Below are positions 39,219 through 47,070 of a stretch of DNA of 64,000 nucleotides, in pieces. Under the pieces are notes generated by a model. The model had not been told where the DNA came from, searched no databases, and saw nothing but the letters and a program-made list of their open reading frames with translations. Positions within the stretch are counted from its first letter, which is position 1. Each line of letters starts with the position of its first letter. The stretch covers positions 15,418-79,417 of the forward strand of contig CAZYAD010000002.1 in NCBI GenBank assembly GCA_964646225.1, in the 5' to 3' direction. The translations under genes were made by a program, and so were the position numbers. Source of the DNA: UBA4644 sp964646225. GTDB taxonomy: Bacteria > Bacillota > Clostridia > Oscillospirales > Butyricicoccaceae.

Positions 39219-40361
39219 ATGGAACATCTGCGTTCGACCCGTGCAGAGATCAATCTGGACAACCTGAAGTACAACATCGACCGCCTGCGGGAGGAGATCG
39301 GTCCCGATGTGGAGCCCATGGCCATCATCAAGGCGGACTGCTACGGCCACGGCGCTGTGGTCATGATGCAGTACATGATGAAGTACGGTATCCGCTATTT
39401 CGGTGTAGCCTCTCTCAATGAGGCGCTGGAGCTGCGCCGCTTCCACAAGGAGGGCGAGATCCTGGTGCTGGGGCTTTCCTCCGACTATATGCTGCATTAC
39501 GGCGTGGAGCAGAATATCACCCAGGCCTGCTGCTCCCTGCATCAGGCGCAGGTGCTTTCTGCCTGTGCCACTGCCGAAAAGCCCGCCAAGATCCAGATCA
39601 AGGTGGACACCGGTATGCACCGGCTGGGCTTTGCTCCCACTGAGGAGAGCATGGACATTGTGAAGCAGATCGCCGCCCTGCCCAATCTGGAGATCGTGGG
39701 CATCTTCTCTCATCTGGCGCTGGAGACCCACGACGACGACTATCGCCAGTGGCACAAGTTCCAGGCCTTTATCGACGGCTGCGAGGCCCGGGGCGTCACC
39801 TTCCCCTTCAAGAGCATCAATGACGGCATCGGTACCATCCGCTATCCCGAAATGCGCTACAACATGGTGCGGCCCGGCTCCTTCTTCTATGGCTTCAACC
39901 CCCAGCTGACCGATCTGAAGCCCCTGATGCAGCTGAAGAGCGAGATCGTCCATTTGCAGACCCTGCCCGCCGGTGAGGGCATCGGTTACGGTCTGGACGA
40001 CGCCGCCGACCACGACCGTATCATCGCCACCCTGCCCTTTGGCTATGTGGACGGGGTGCCCCGCGCCATGTCCCATTATCAGGGCTGGACCTCTGTCAAG
40101 GGCGTCAAGTGCCCCTTTGTGGGCCTGCTGTGCATGGATCAGGCCATGATCGATGTGTCGGAGGTGCCTGATGTGGCCATTGGCGACGAGGTGGTGGTCT
40201 TCTCCCACGAGACCTGCGCCATGACCTATCCCGAGGGCGCGAAGATCTCCAACTTCAACCGCAACGGCCTGCAGGCCGCCCTGCCCCGCCGGGTGCCCAA
40301 GGTCTACTTTGAGAACGGCGTGGAGGTCGCGTATCGGGACTATCTGTTCGACAAGGAATAA
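39219..40361 (+). CDS. alr: Alanine racemase
   Basis: The PLP enzyme supplies D-alanine for peptidoglycan. The 380 residues fit. Lys38 in AIIKADCYGHG is the PLP lysine; IKVDTGMHRLGF, EGIGYGL (second catalytic Tyr region) and GLLCMDQAMIDVS are family motifs. Cys in ADCYGHG replaces the usual Ala and is tolerated. AAAGGAG lies upstream. Broader racemase activity on other amino acids is possible; a D-glutamate-type gene follows 1 kb downstream. Confidence 0.93.
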   Translation: MEHLRSTRAEINLDNLKYNIDRLREEIGPDVEPMAIIKADCYGHGAVVMMQYMMKYGIRYFGVASLNEALELRRFHKEGEILVLGLSSDYMLHYGVEQNITQACCSLHQAQVLSACATAEKPAKIQIKVDTGMHRLGFAPTEESMDIVKQIAALPNLEIVGIFSHLALETHDDDYRQWHKFQAFIDGCEARGVTFPFKSINDGIGTIRYPEMRYNMVRPGSFFYGFNPQLTDLKPLMQLKSEIVHLQTLPAGEGIGYGLDDAADHDRIIATLPFGYVDGVPRAMSHYQGWTSVKGVKCPFVGLLCMDQAMIDVSEVPDVAIGDEVVVFSHETCAMTYPEGAKISNFNRNGLQAALPRRVPKVYFENGVEVAYRDYLFDKE

Positions 40362-40406
40362 GCACGGGGCCGACGCCAACGAAGGCGGTTTTGGACCCGG
40401 ACTTAC

Positions 40407-40447
40407 AAAAGCACCCTGCGGAGCCGCGGCTCCGCAGGGTGCTTTTT
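40407..40447. terminator. Bidirectional intrinsic terminator
   Basis: AAAAGCACCCTGCGGAGC / GCTCCGCAGGGTGCTTTT, 18 bp, between alr and a converging small gene. Confidence 0.93.
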
Positions 40448-40462
40448 CGGCCTCGTACCGGG

Positions 40463-40651
40463 TCAGCGGTGGCGGGGGTCGTCGAAGTCGCGGATGGTCT
40501 CGCCAAGCTTCTGATCGAAGACCGCCACGCGGCAATCATTGAAAAAACACATCCGGATGGCAAAATCCCGGGCGTCCTGCAAATCGTCGGACTCGTAAAA
40601 GGCGGTCAGCTCGCCGCCGCTGTATTTGTCGGTCAATACCTGATAACGCAT
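40463..40651 (-). CDS. Small hypothetical protein (62 aa)
   Basis: The frame begins MRYQVLTDKYSGGELTAFYE, preceded by AAAGGGG, and ends DFDDPRHR. It is soluble, acidic to neutral, with two cysteines (one in MCFFNDC) and no known domain. It is bounded by the alr terminator and a divergent promoter region, so it would be a single-gene transcript. No function can be assigned. Confidence 0.55.
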   Translation of the reverse strand: MRYQVLTDKYSGGELTAFYESDDLQDARDFAIRMCFFNDCRVAVFDQKLGETIRDFDDPRHR

Positions 40652-40703
40652 AGATCGGTTCCCCTTTCGTTGTTACCATGATTATAGCACGGGGCGGGAC
40701 GGC

Positions 40704-40732
40704 TTGCAAGCCGGAGGCGGATGTGCTATAGT
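40704..40732 (+). promoter_or_regulatory. Promoter of the DUF4288-like gene
   Basis: TTGCAA and TATAGT with 17-nt spacing, preceding GGAGG and the start codon. Confidence 0.7.
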
Positions 40733-40764
40733 AAAGACAAAAATGGAACCGGAGGGAACGCCCT

Positions 40765-41175
40765 ATGATGAACTGGTATGGCGTCAGGGTGCTGTACTGC
40801 GCCCGCATCAGCGGCCAGCCCATGCAGAGCAGGCTGGACAATCACTATCACGAGGATGAATTTTACGAGGAGAGCCTGATCCTGGTGCAGGCGGAGGACG
40901 CCGAAAAGGCCGCCGACTGGGCCGCCAAGCACTGCCGTCAGAATGACCGCACCTATCAGAACCGCTATGGCCAGCTGGTGGAGTATACCTTTTATGACTG
41001 GCTGGAGGTGGACGAGATCCCTCAGGCCTCGCTGCATAACGGCACGGTGGCCATGTCCGCCACCTATCGGATGCCCAGGGGCACCGATGCGGAGGAGATC
41101 ATCGCCAGCAAGTTCTATCCCTGCGACCGGGGCGAGCTGTTCCCGCTGCATCTGTGGGAGAGCCGGGAGGATTGA
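40765..41175 (+). CDS. DUF4288-like protein
   Basis: The 136-residue soluble protein starts NWYGVRVLYCARISG and continues EEFYEESLILVQAEDAEKAADWAAKH-like sequence, then a YTFYDWLEVDEI strand, a pattern resembling the small DUF4288 family. No catalytic residues are evident. A GGAGG site serves the double ATG start. It is about 260 nt upstream of the D-glutamate-cyclase-like gene on the same strand, which has its own extended -10 promoter. Confidence 0.6.
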   Translation: MMNWYGVRVLYCARISGQPMQSRLDNHYHEDEFYEESLILVQAEDAEKAADWAAKHCRQNDRTYQNRYGQLVEYTFYDWLEVDEIPQASLHNGTVAMSATYRMPRGTDAEEIIASKFYPCDRGELFPLHLWESRED

Positions 41176-41384
41176 CGGCGGGCATTCGGAAAGAGAATTC
41201 CGGATGCGGTCGAGAAGCTGTATTTTTGCTGAAACAGGCGAAGATGCGGAAGGAACAGGGCCTGCAAGGCGTTTTATCCGGAAATGCGGCGCGGTAAGGC
41301 TGGACGACAGCTTTGCCGCGCTTTTTGTACGCCGGGGACGGGATATTTCCGTGCAGTTTGCTCTTTTCTTTTTTGCAGCTTTCT

Positions 41385-41395
41385 GCTATACTGTC
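41385..41395 (+). promoter_or_regulatory. Extended -10 promoter
   Basis: TGCTATACTG is an extended -10 element about 40 nt upstream of the two-domain gene; the -35 region is T-rich and poorly conserved. Confidence 0.5.
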
Positions 41396-41436
41396 ATCAG
41401 TTACGCGCAAGAAAAAAAGATAAAGGGTGTTTTGAT

Positions 41437-43074
41437 ATGAGCGATGTATTCAGCCGCATCTGGAAGGTCATGGAGACCGATCCCGGCGACCGGGGCCTGA
41501 CCCGCGACCTTCCCCGGGCAGATCTGAAAAAGCTGGGCCTTTCCCTGATGGAGGCCGGAGAGGTGTTCATCATCTCGGGCTTCCCCGTGCAGCGGGCAGG
41601 AGGAAAGGGCGAGACCGACGGCCCTGTGGGCACGGCCAATCTGGCCGCAGTGCTGGAGCAGATCGGGAAAAAGGTCACCGTCATCACCGATGAGGCCTCC
41701 TGTGCCGCCATGCTGGCAGGGTGCAGCCTGTATGCCCCCTCTGCCGAGGTGCTGTGCGTCCCCAAAAACGGTGCGCAGGCCTTTTGCTACGGGCTGCTGA
41801 AGCACCGCAAGCCCACCCATGTCATTGCCATCGAGCGTCCCGGGCGGGGGCTGGACGGACACTTCCACAACTTCCGCGGCGAGTATATCGACGATCTGCT
41901 GGCCGACACCGACCTGCTGCTGTATGACAAAAACACCGTCACCATCGGCATCGGAGACGGCGGAAACGAGCTGGGCATGGGCAATTTCCGGGGAATGATC
42001 GAGGAACGGGTCAATCTGGGCGATGTGATCTGTGCCGATGCGCCCGCCGACTTTACCCTCACCTCCGGCGTTTCCAACTGGTGGGGCTGGGGCATCCGGG
42101 CGGTGCTCAGCGCCGTCACCGGGCGGGATCTGATGCCTACCGACGAGCAGGAAAACAAGCTGCTGCGGGCCGTGGTCTACAACGGCTGCGTGGACGGCGT
42201 TACCGGGGAGACCGCCCTGACGGTGGATCACCTGAGCCAGGAGGAAAACCTCCGGGTGCTGCGGGAGCTGCGGGCGGCGCTGGCGCTGCCGGATTATGAC
42301 GCCATGGCTCCGGTCCAGGCACGCCGTCTGTTCCGGGAAAACGCGCTGGTGCGGCCCACCGCCGGGATGTGCGGCGGCTATGCCCAGTGCAACCTGATCG
42401 TGCTGCCCTCGGCCCTGGCGGCCGACTTCCGGGAGTTTGCACGGCGCAATCCCTTCTCCTGCCCGGTGCTGGAGGAGAGTGAAAAGGGCAGCCGCGCCCT
42501 GCGGCACATTGCCGGGGATGTGGATCTGGCCCGGGACTTCCCAAAATACCGCGTCTGGCGGGACGGCCGGCTCGACGGCGAGCCGCTGGATGTGGCCGAT
42601 CTGTGGAACGACGATCTGGTGGCCTTTCTCATCGGATGCAGCTTCTCCTTTGAGGATGCGCTGCTGCGGGCCGGGCTGCCGGTGCGGCATATCCAGGAGG
42701 GGTGCAATGTCCCCATGTACCGCACCAACATCGACTGCCAGCCCTATGGCCCCTTTGCGGGGAAGATGGTGGTGAGCATGCGGCCCATGACCCCGGAGCA
42801 GGCGCAGCAGGCACGGGAGATCACCGCCCGGATGCCCCGTGTCCACGGTGCGCCGGTGTGCATCGGCGATCCGGCCTCCATCGGCATCCACGAGCTGGGA
42901 CGCCCGGACTTCGGCGACCCGGTCACCATCCGGGGGGGAGAGGTGCCGGTGTTCTGGCCCTGCGGCGTCACCCCGCAGTCGGTGCTGATGCAGGTATGCC
43001 CGCCCTTTGCCATCACCCACGCCCCGGGGCATATGCTGATTGCAGATGTGAAAAATATTGATTTGATGGATTGA
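41437..43074 (+). CDS. Two-domain D-glutamate cyclase-like protein (DUF4392 + DUF1445)
   Basis: The 545-residue protein appears to be a fusion. The N-terminal half (about 1-265) resembles DUF4392/D-glutamate cyclase, with ISGFPVQRAGGKGETDGPVGTANLA (about 45-70), AIERPGRGLDGHFHNFRGEYI and TIGIGDGGNELGMGNF. The C-terminal half (about 285-545) resembles DUF1445 putative hydro-lyases: GCSFSFEDALLRAGLPVRHI and GCNVPMYRTNI. Vertebrate DGLUCY carries the same two domains in the opposite order. It may handle D-glutamate/5-oxo-D-proline or a related acid. AAGGGTG precedes ATG 41437. Confidence 0.78.
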   Translation: MSDVFSRIWKVMETDPGDRGLTRDLPRADLKKLGLSLMEAGEVFIISGFPVQRAGGKGETDGPVGTANLAAVLEQIGKKVTVITDEASCAAMLAGCSLYAPSAEVLCVPKNGAQAFCYGLLKHRKPTHVIAIERPGRGLDGHFHNFRGEYIDDLLADTDLLLYDKNTVTIGIGDGGNELGMGNFRGMIEERVNLGDVICADAPADFTLTSGVSNWWGWGIRAVLSAVTGRDLMPTDEQENKLLRAVVYNGCVDGVTGETALTVDHLSQEENLRVLRELRAALALPDYDAMAPVQARRLFRENALVRPTAGMCGGYAQCNLIVLPSALAADFREFARRNPFSCPVLEESEKGSRALRHIAGDVDLARDFPKYRVWRDGRLDGEPLDVADLWNDDLVAFLIGCSFSFEDALLRAGLPVRHIQEGCNVPMYRTNIDCQPYGPFAGKMVVSMRPMTPEQAQQAREITARMPRVHGAPVCIGDPASIGIHELGRPDFGDPVTIRGGEVPVFWPCGVTPQSVLMQVCPPFAITHAPGHMLIADVKNIDLMD

Positions 43075-43099
43075 AATTTACAAAGCTTTCGTTTATAAT
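43071..43099 (+). promoter_or_regulatory. Promoter of the SRP RNA gene
   Basis: TTGAAA and a perfect TATAAT with 17-nt spacing. The -35 hexamer overlaps the TGA stop codon of the preceding gene. Confidence 0.85.
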
Positions 43100-43105
43100 A
43101 ATCAG

Positions 43106-43335
43106 GTAACGAAAAAGTATGCGGCTGTCGCGCCTTTCAGGTCCAGGTCCCTTTTCCGTTTCATCAGCCCTGTGGCAGTCCCCGTCGGTCCCGCGCAGCG
43201 CGTGACCGTGAACCATGTCAGGCGGGGAACCGAGCAGCATTAAGCGGTATGTCGTGTGTGCCGCGGCCAACCGGCGGGGGCTGCCATGGGACTGATGAGG
43301 CAGGGGATCATATCCGGGCGGGCAGCCGTTTCTTA
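43106..43335 (+). ncRNA. ffs: Signal recognition particle RNA, long (Alu-containing) type
   Basis: The conserved helix 8 region reads GAACCATGTCAGG, CGGGGAACCGAGCAGC, ATTAAGCGG. A long helix 5 can be drawn: CATCAG..GGCAGTCCCCGTCGGT (about 43160-43187) pairs with ACCGGCGGGGGCTGCC..CTGATG (43270-43297). GCGGCTGTCGCGCC near the 5' end pairs with GGGCGGGCAGCCGT near the 3' end, closing an Alu-type domain. It lies directly upstream of dnaX, as scr does in Bacillus. The ends are estimated from the promoter and the pairing. Confidence 0.88.
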
Positions 43336-43360
43336 TCATCCTGCAAAAGGAGGCGGGCGA

Positions 43361-45112
43361 ATGGAACAGCATCTTGCCCTGTACCGCAAATGGCGGCCCA
43401 TGACCTTTGACGATGTGTACGGTCAGGAGCATGTCACCGGCGCACTGCGCAGTCAGGTGGCGGCGGGCCGCACCAGCCATGCCTATCTGTTTACCGGCAC
43501 CCGGGGCACGGGAAAGACCACCTGTGCCAAGCTGCTGGCCCGGGCGGTGTGCTGTGAGAGCCCAGTGAACGGCAGCCCCTGCAACCGCTGCGCTGCCTGC
43601 CGCGCGATCCTGGAGGATTCGGCGCTGGATGTCAGCGAGATCGACGCCGCCTCCAACAACGGCGTGGACAATATCCGGGATATCCGGGAGGAGGCGGTGT
43701 TTTCCCCCACCTCTCTGAAAAAGCGGGTCTATATCATTGATGAGGTGCATATGCTGTCGCCCGGGGCCTTTAATGCCCTGCTGAAGACCCTGGAGGAGCC
43801 CCCGGGACATGTGCTGTTTATTCTGGCCACCACCGAGATCCACAAGGTGCCGGCAACCATCCTTTCCCGCTGCCAGCGGTATGATTTCCGCCGCATTCCG
43901 CCGGAGATCATCGCCGCGCGGCTGAACCAGATCGCCGCAGAGGAGGGTTTTGTGCTGGAAAGCGCCGCTGCCCGGCTGCTGGCCCGGCTGGGAGACGGCT
44001 CCATGCGGGACGCCATCTCGCTGCTGGATCGTTCGGTCTCGGCCGACGGGCGGATCGACCTGGAGCGGGTCACCGAGGCGCTGGGCGTGCCCTCTGCCGA
44101 GACGGTGCTGCGGCTCTATCAGGCCATCGCTGCCGGAGACGGCGCACAGGCGCTGGAGCTTTTTACCGACTGCTATCTGGAGGGGCGGGATATCGTTTCC
44201 CTCTTTGACCAGCTGCTGTCCCTGCTGCGGGATCTGTATATCCTCCGGTACACCGGGAGGCAGGAGTATCTGATGAGCGCTTCGGCAGCCGATCCTGCCG
44301 CGCTGGCAGCGCTGGCACAGCAGGCTGACGGGCCGACGCTGGAGTATTTTGTCAGCTGTGTCAGCGAGCTGCTGACCCGTCTGACCCGGACTGCCATTAA
44401 GCGCACCGATGGAGAGATGTGTCTGTTGAAAATGTGTCTGCGGCATGGGGCGCAGGCCGCGCCTGCGGCACCGGTCGCCGCTGCCGCTGCCGTTTCTGCG
44501 GCAGCTCCCGCTGCCCCGGCGGCACGCCCGGCCGCCCGTCCGGCGGAAAAGCCCGCCTCCGCACCGGCTGCACCGGAGGAGGAGGAAGGGCCGCCGCCCT
44601 TTTCCGATCAGGATATGCCGCCCTGGGAGACCGGGGATTATGAGCAGGTTCCGCCCAGGTCCGCACCTGCGGCACCGGCACCTGCGGCACTAAGACCGGT
44701 GCCGGTATCGAGGCCCGCCCCCGAGGTTCGGGAGGCCCCGCCCCGGCGCAGCGCGGCTCCGGCTGCTGTGGGCGATCCTGCCGTGCGGGAGCAGTTTCTG
44801 GCGGTGGCTGCCAGCCGCGTCAGCGGCGCGGTGCGCACCTATCTGAAGCTGGCTGACATGGAGGTGCGGGACGGCGTCCTGCACATTGCCTGCCGGGAGG
44901 AGAGCATGCTGTTTATGAAGAAGCCCGCCGTTCAGGAGGTGCTGAACGAGGCCGCAGGGGCCTGCGGCTATACCTCTGTACGGGTGCGCAAGCAGGGCGA
45001 GCCTCTGCCGGGGGCACCGGCATCCGCGCCGGCCAGGGACTCGGCTTCGGCTGCCGACCCCATGGCAGATATTCTGGCCCGCGCCCGGGCATTGGGCGTG
45101 GATGTAACATAA
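43361..45112 (+). CDS. dnaX: DNA polymerase III subunits gamma/tau
   Basis: The clamp-loader ATPase. The 583-residue protein has the N-terminal YRKWRP start, Walker A GTRGTGKTT near residue 45, the zinc-binding Cys cluster in CNRCAACR, Walker B IIDEVHML and sensor 1 LATTEIHKVPATILSRCQRYDF. An Ala/Pro-rich linker (about 365-475) precedes the C-terminal tau-type domain. AGGAGG precedes ATG 43361. No obvious frameshift signal for a separate gamma form was noted. It heads dnaX-ybaB-recR. Confidence 0.97.
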   Translation: MEQHLALYRKWRPMTFDDVYGQEHVTGALRSQVAAGRTSHAYLFTGTRGTGKTTCAKLLARAVCCESPVNGSPCNRCAACRAILEDSALDVSEIDAASNNGVDNIRDIREEAVFSPTSLKKRVYIIDEVHMLSPGAFNALLKTLEEPPGHVLFILATTEIHKVPATILSRCQRYDFRRIPPEIIAARLNQIAAEEGFVLESAAARLLARLGDGSMRDAISLLDRSVSADGRIDLERVTEALGVPSAETVLRLYQAIAAGDGAQALELFTDCYLEGRDIVSLFDQLLSLLRDLYILRYTGRQEYLMSASAADPAALAALAQQADGPTLEYFVSCVSELLTRLTRTAIKRTDGEMCLLKMCLRHGAQAAPAAPVAAAAAVSAAAPAAPAARPAARPAEKPASAPAAPEEEEGPPPFSDQDMPPWETGDYEQVPPRSAPAAPAPAALRPVPVSRPAPEVREAPPRRSAAPAAVGDPAVREQFLAVAASRVSGAVRTYLKLADMEVRDGVLHIACREESMLFMKKPAVQEVLNEAAGACGYTSVRVRKQGEPLPGAPASAPARDSASAADPMADILARARALGVDVT

Positions 45113-45146
45113 TCAATCAAAATCAGATCATAAAGGAGAAACACCT

Positions 45147-45476
45147 ATGAAACCCGGAAGAATGATCCCCGGCGGCATGAATATGCAGGCCATGATGAAG
45201 CAGGCCCAGAAATTGCAGAACGAAATGATGAAGAAGCAGGAAGAACTGGAAAAGATGGAGTTCATCGCCTCTGCCGGAGGCGGCGTGGTCACCGCCACTG
45301 TGGTGGCCAAGCAGATCACCGCGCTGACCATCAAGCCCGAGGCGGTGGATCCGGAGGATGTGGAGATGCTCACTGATCTGGTGATCACCGCCGTCAACGA
45401 CGCCCTGCGCCAGTGCGAGGAAACCACCAGCCGGGAGATGCAGAAGCTCACCGGCGGCATGAACATGGGCTTCTGA
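45147..45476 (+). CDS. ybaB: YbaB/EbfC family nucleoid-associated protein
   Basis: The 109-residue DNA-binding protein shows the family core MQAMMKQAQKLQNEMMKKQEEL (about 12-33) followed by FIASAGGGVVTATVVAKQITALTIKPEAV-type strands. It is found between dnaX and recR in most bacteria, 34 nt after dnaX and 1 nt before recR, so the three are cotranscribed. Confidence 0.96.
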   Translation: MKPGRMIPGGMNMQAMMKQAQKLQNEMMKKQEELEKMEFIASAGGGVVTATVVAKQITALTIKPEAVDPEDVEMLTDLVITAVNDALRQCEETTSREMQKLTGGMNMGF

Positions 45477-45477
45477 T

Positions 45478-46077
45478 ATGCAGTATTACGCCGCGCCGCT
45501 GGAGGCTCTCATCGAGCAGTTCCAGCGTCTGCCGGGCATCGGGAGAAAGTCGGCCCAGCGGCTGGCCTTTCATGTGCTCAGCCTGCCGGAGGGCGGCGCT
45601 GAGGAGTTCGCTCAGGCCATTCTGGATGCCCGGGGCTCCATCCACACCTGCCGGGTGTGCCAGAACCTGACCGAGGGCGAGCTGTGTCCCATCTGCGCCG
45701 ATCCGCGGCGGGATGCCACCACCATCTGCGTGGTCACCGATCCCAAGGATCTCATCGCCATCGAGCGCACCCGGGAGTATCACGGGCTGTATCATGTGCT
45801 CCATGGGGTGATCTCGCCCCTGAACGATGTGGGGCCGGAGCAGCTGAAGATCCGGGAGCTGCTGCAGCGGGTGGCCGACAGCGATGTGCAGGAGGTCATC
45901 ATGGCCACCAACCCGGACACCGAGGGCGAGACCACCGCTCTGTACCTCACACGCCTGCTGAAGCCCTTTCAGGTCCGGGTCACCCGCCTGGCCTATGGCG
46001 TGCCGGTGGGAGGACATCTGGAATTCTCTGACGAGGTCACGCTGACCCGCGCCCTGGAGGGACGGCGGGAGATTTAA
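45478..46077 (+). CDS. recR: Recombination protein RecR
   Basis: RecR works with RecF/RecO to load RecA at gaps. The 199-residue protein has the helix-hairpin-helix LPGIGRKSAQRLAFHVL (about 17-33), the C4 zinc motif in CRVCQNLTEGELCPICAD (about 57-73) and a Toprim domain with VVTDPKDLIAIERT and EVIMATNPDTEGE. The length is normal. Confidence 0.98.
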   Translation: MQYYAAPLEALIEQFQRLPGIGRKSAQRLAFHVLSLPEGGAEEFAQAILDARGSIHTCRVCQNLTEGELCPICADPRRDATTICVVTDPKDLIAIERTREYHGLYHVLHGVISPLNDVGPEQLKIRELLQRVADSDVQEVIMATNPDTEGETTALYLTRLLKPFQVRVTRLAYGVPVGGHLEFSDEVTLTRALEGRREI

Positions 46078-46092
46078 CGAAGGAAGATCCCC

Positions 46093-46944
46093 ATGAACAA
46101 GGACCATACCCCCCGCGTGGCGGCCATCCACGACCTGTCCGGTCTGGGCCGCTGCTCTCTGACAGTGGCGCTGCCGGTGCTTTCGGTGATGGGCTGCCAG
46201 TGCGCCCCGCTGCCCACCGCCGTGCTGTCCAGTCAGACCGGCGGCGCTACCGGCTACACCTTTTTGGACATGACCGACCAGATGGAGCCCATCGCCCGCC
46301 ACTGGAAGGCGGTGGATGCCCGGTTTGACGGCATTTACACCGGTTTTTTGGGCAGCGACCGGCAGATCGGGCTGGTAGAGCGGTTTTTTGACGAGTTTGC
46401 CCGTCCAGACACCCTGCTGTTGGTGGATCCCGTCATGGGAGACGACGGCGCGGCCTATGCCACCTATGGCCCGGAGCTGATCGCCGGGATGAGGCATCTG
46501 GCCCGGCGGGCCCATGTGATTACCCCAAACGCCACCGAGGCCGCCTTTTTGCTGGGGCTGCCCGGCGACGCTATCCGCACCGGCACGCTTTCTGCCGAGG
46601 AGGCGGTGCGCCGACTCAGCATGGAGGGCCGCCGTTCGGTGGTGCTCACCGGCTATCGTCGTGGGGACAACACCGGCTCTCTTTGTCTGGACGCTGCCGA
46701 CGGCACCCTGCATCTCACCGAAAATCCCTGCGTGGAGGTGTCCTTCCCCGGCACCGGCGACCTGTTCGCCAGTGTGCTGTGCGGTGGGCTGATGCAGGGG
46801 CGATCCCTGCCGGAGAGCGCCGCGCTGGCGGAAAATTTTGTCCATGGCTGCATCCTTCGCACCTGGGAGCGGGGGCTGCCCCGGTTCCACGGGGTGGATT
46901 TTGAGCCGCTGCTGGGACAGCTGCTGGACAACACCAGGAACTGA
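46093..46944 (+). CDS. Pyridoxal/pyridoxamine kinase
   Basis: The 283-residue ribokinase-fold protein resembles PdxY/PdxK-type B6 kinases: AAIHDLSGLGRCSLTVALP at the start, YTGFLGSDRQI, LLVDPVMGDDG (ATP/Mg region), ITPNATEA, and the GTGDLFAS anion hole with catalytic Asp near residue 220. It phosphorylates pyridoxal or pyridoxamine to supply PLP. It lies 15 nt after recR and probably shares its transcript. Confidence 0.88.
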   Translation: MNKDHTPRVAAIHDLSGLGRCSLTVALPVLSVMGCQCAPLPTAVLSSQTGGATGYTFLDMTDQMEPIARHWKAVDARFDGIYTGFLGSDRQIGLVERFFDEFARPDTLLLVDPVMGDDGAAYATYGPELIAGMRHLARRAHVITPNATEAAFLLGLPGDAIRTGTLSAEEAVRRLSMEGRRSVVLTGYRRGDNTGSLCLDAADGTLHLTENPCVEVSFPGTGDLFASVLCGGLMQGRSLPESAALAENFVHGCILRTWERGLPRFHGVDFEPLLGQLLDNTRN

Positions 46945-46957
46945 AAACAGGAAAAGC

Positions 46958-46994
46958 AAGGCCGTGCATCGAAGGATGCACGGCCTTGAGGCTT
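46958..46994. terminator. Bidirectional terminator
   Basis: AAGGCCGTGCATC / GATGCACGGCCTT with a GAAG loop between the B6 kinase (+) and tldE (-); TTTTTT follows after a short interval on the plus strand. Confidence 0.8.
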
Positions 46995-47070
46995 TTTTGG
47001 GGGATATTTTCCCGGAAGGGCGCTCTCTAAGGGAGGGCCAGGGGACGCGGTCTGAGGAGTGCCTGGGCGG

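Noticed and set aside
43106..43335. Coding upstream extension of dnaX (open from 43256).
   Set aside because: The region folds as SRP RNA and DnaX family sequence begins at 43361 after AGGAGG.
43071..46077. Replication origin near dnaX-recR, as in Bacillus.
   Set aside because: No cluster of DnaA boxes, no AT-rich unwinding region and no dnaA/dnaN in the window.
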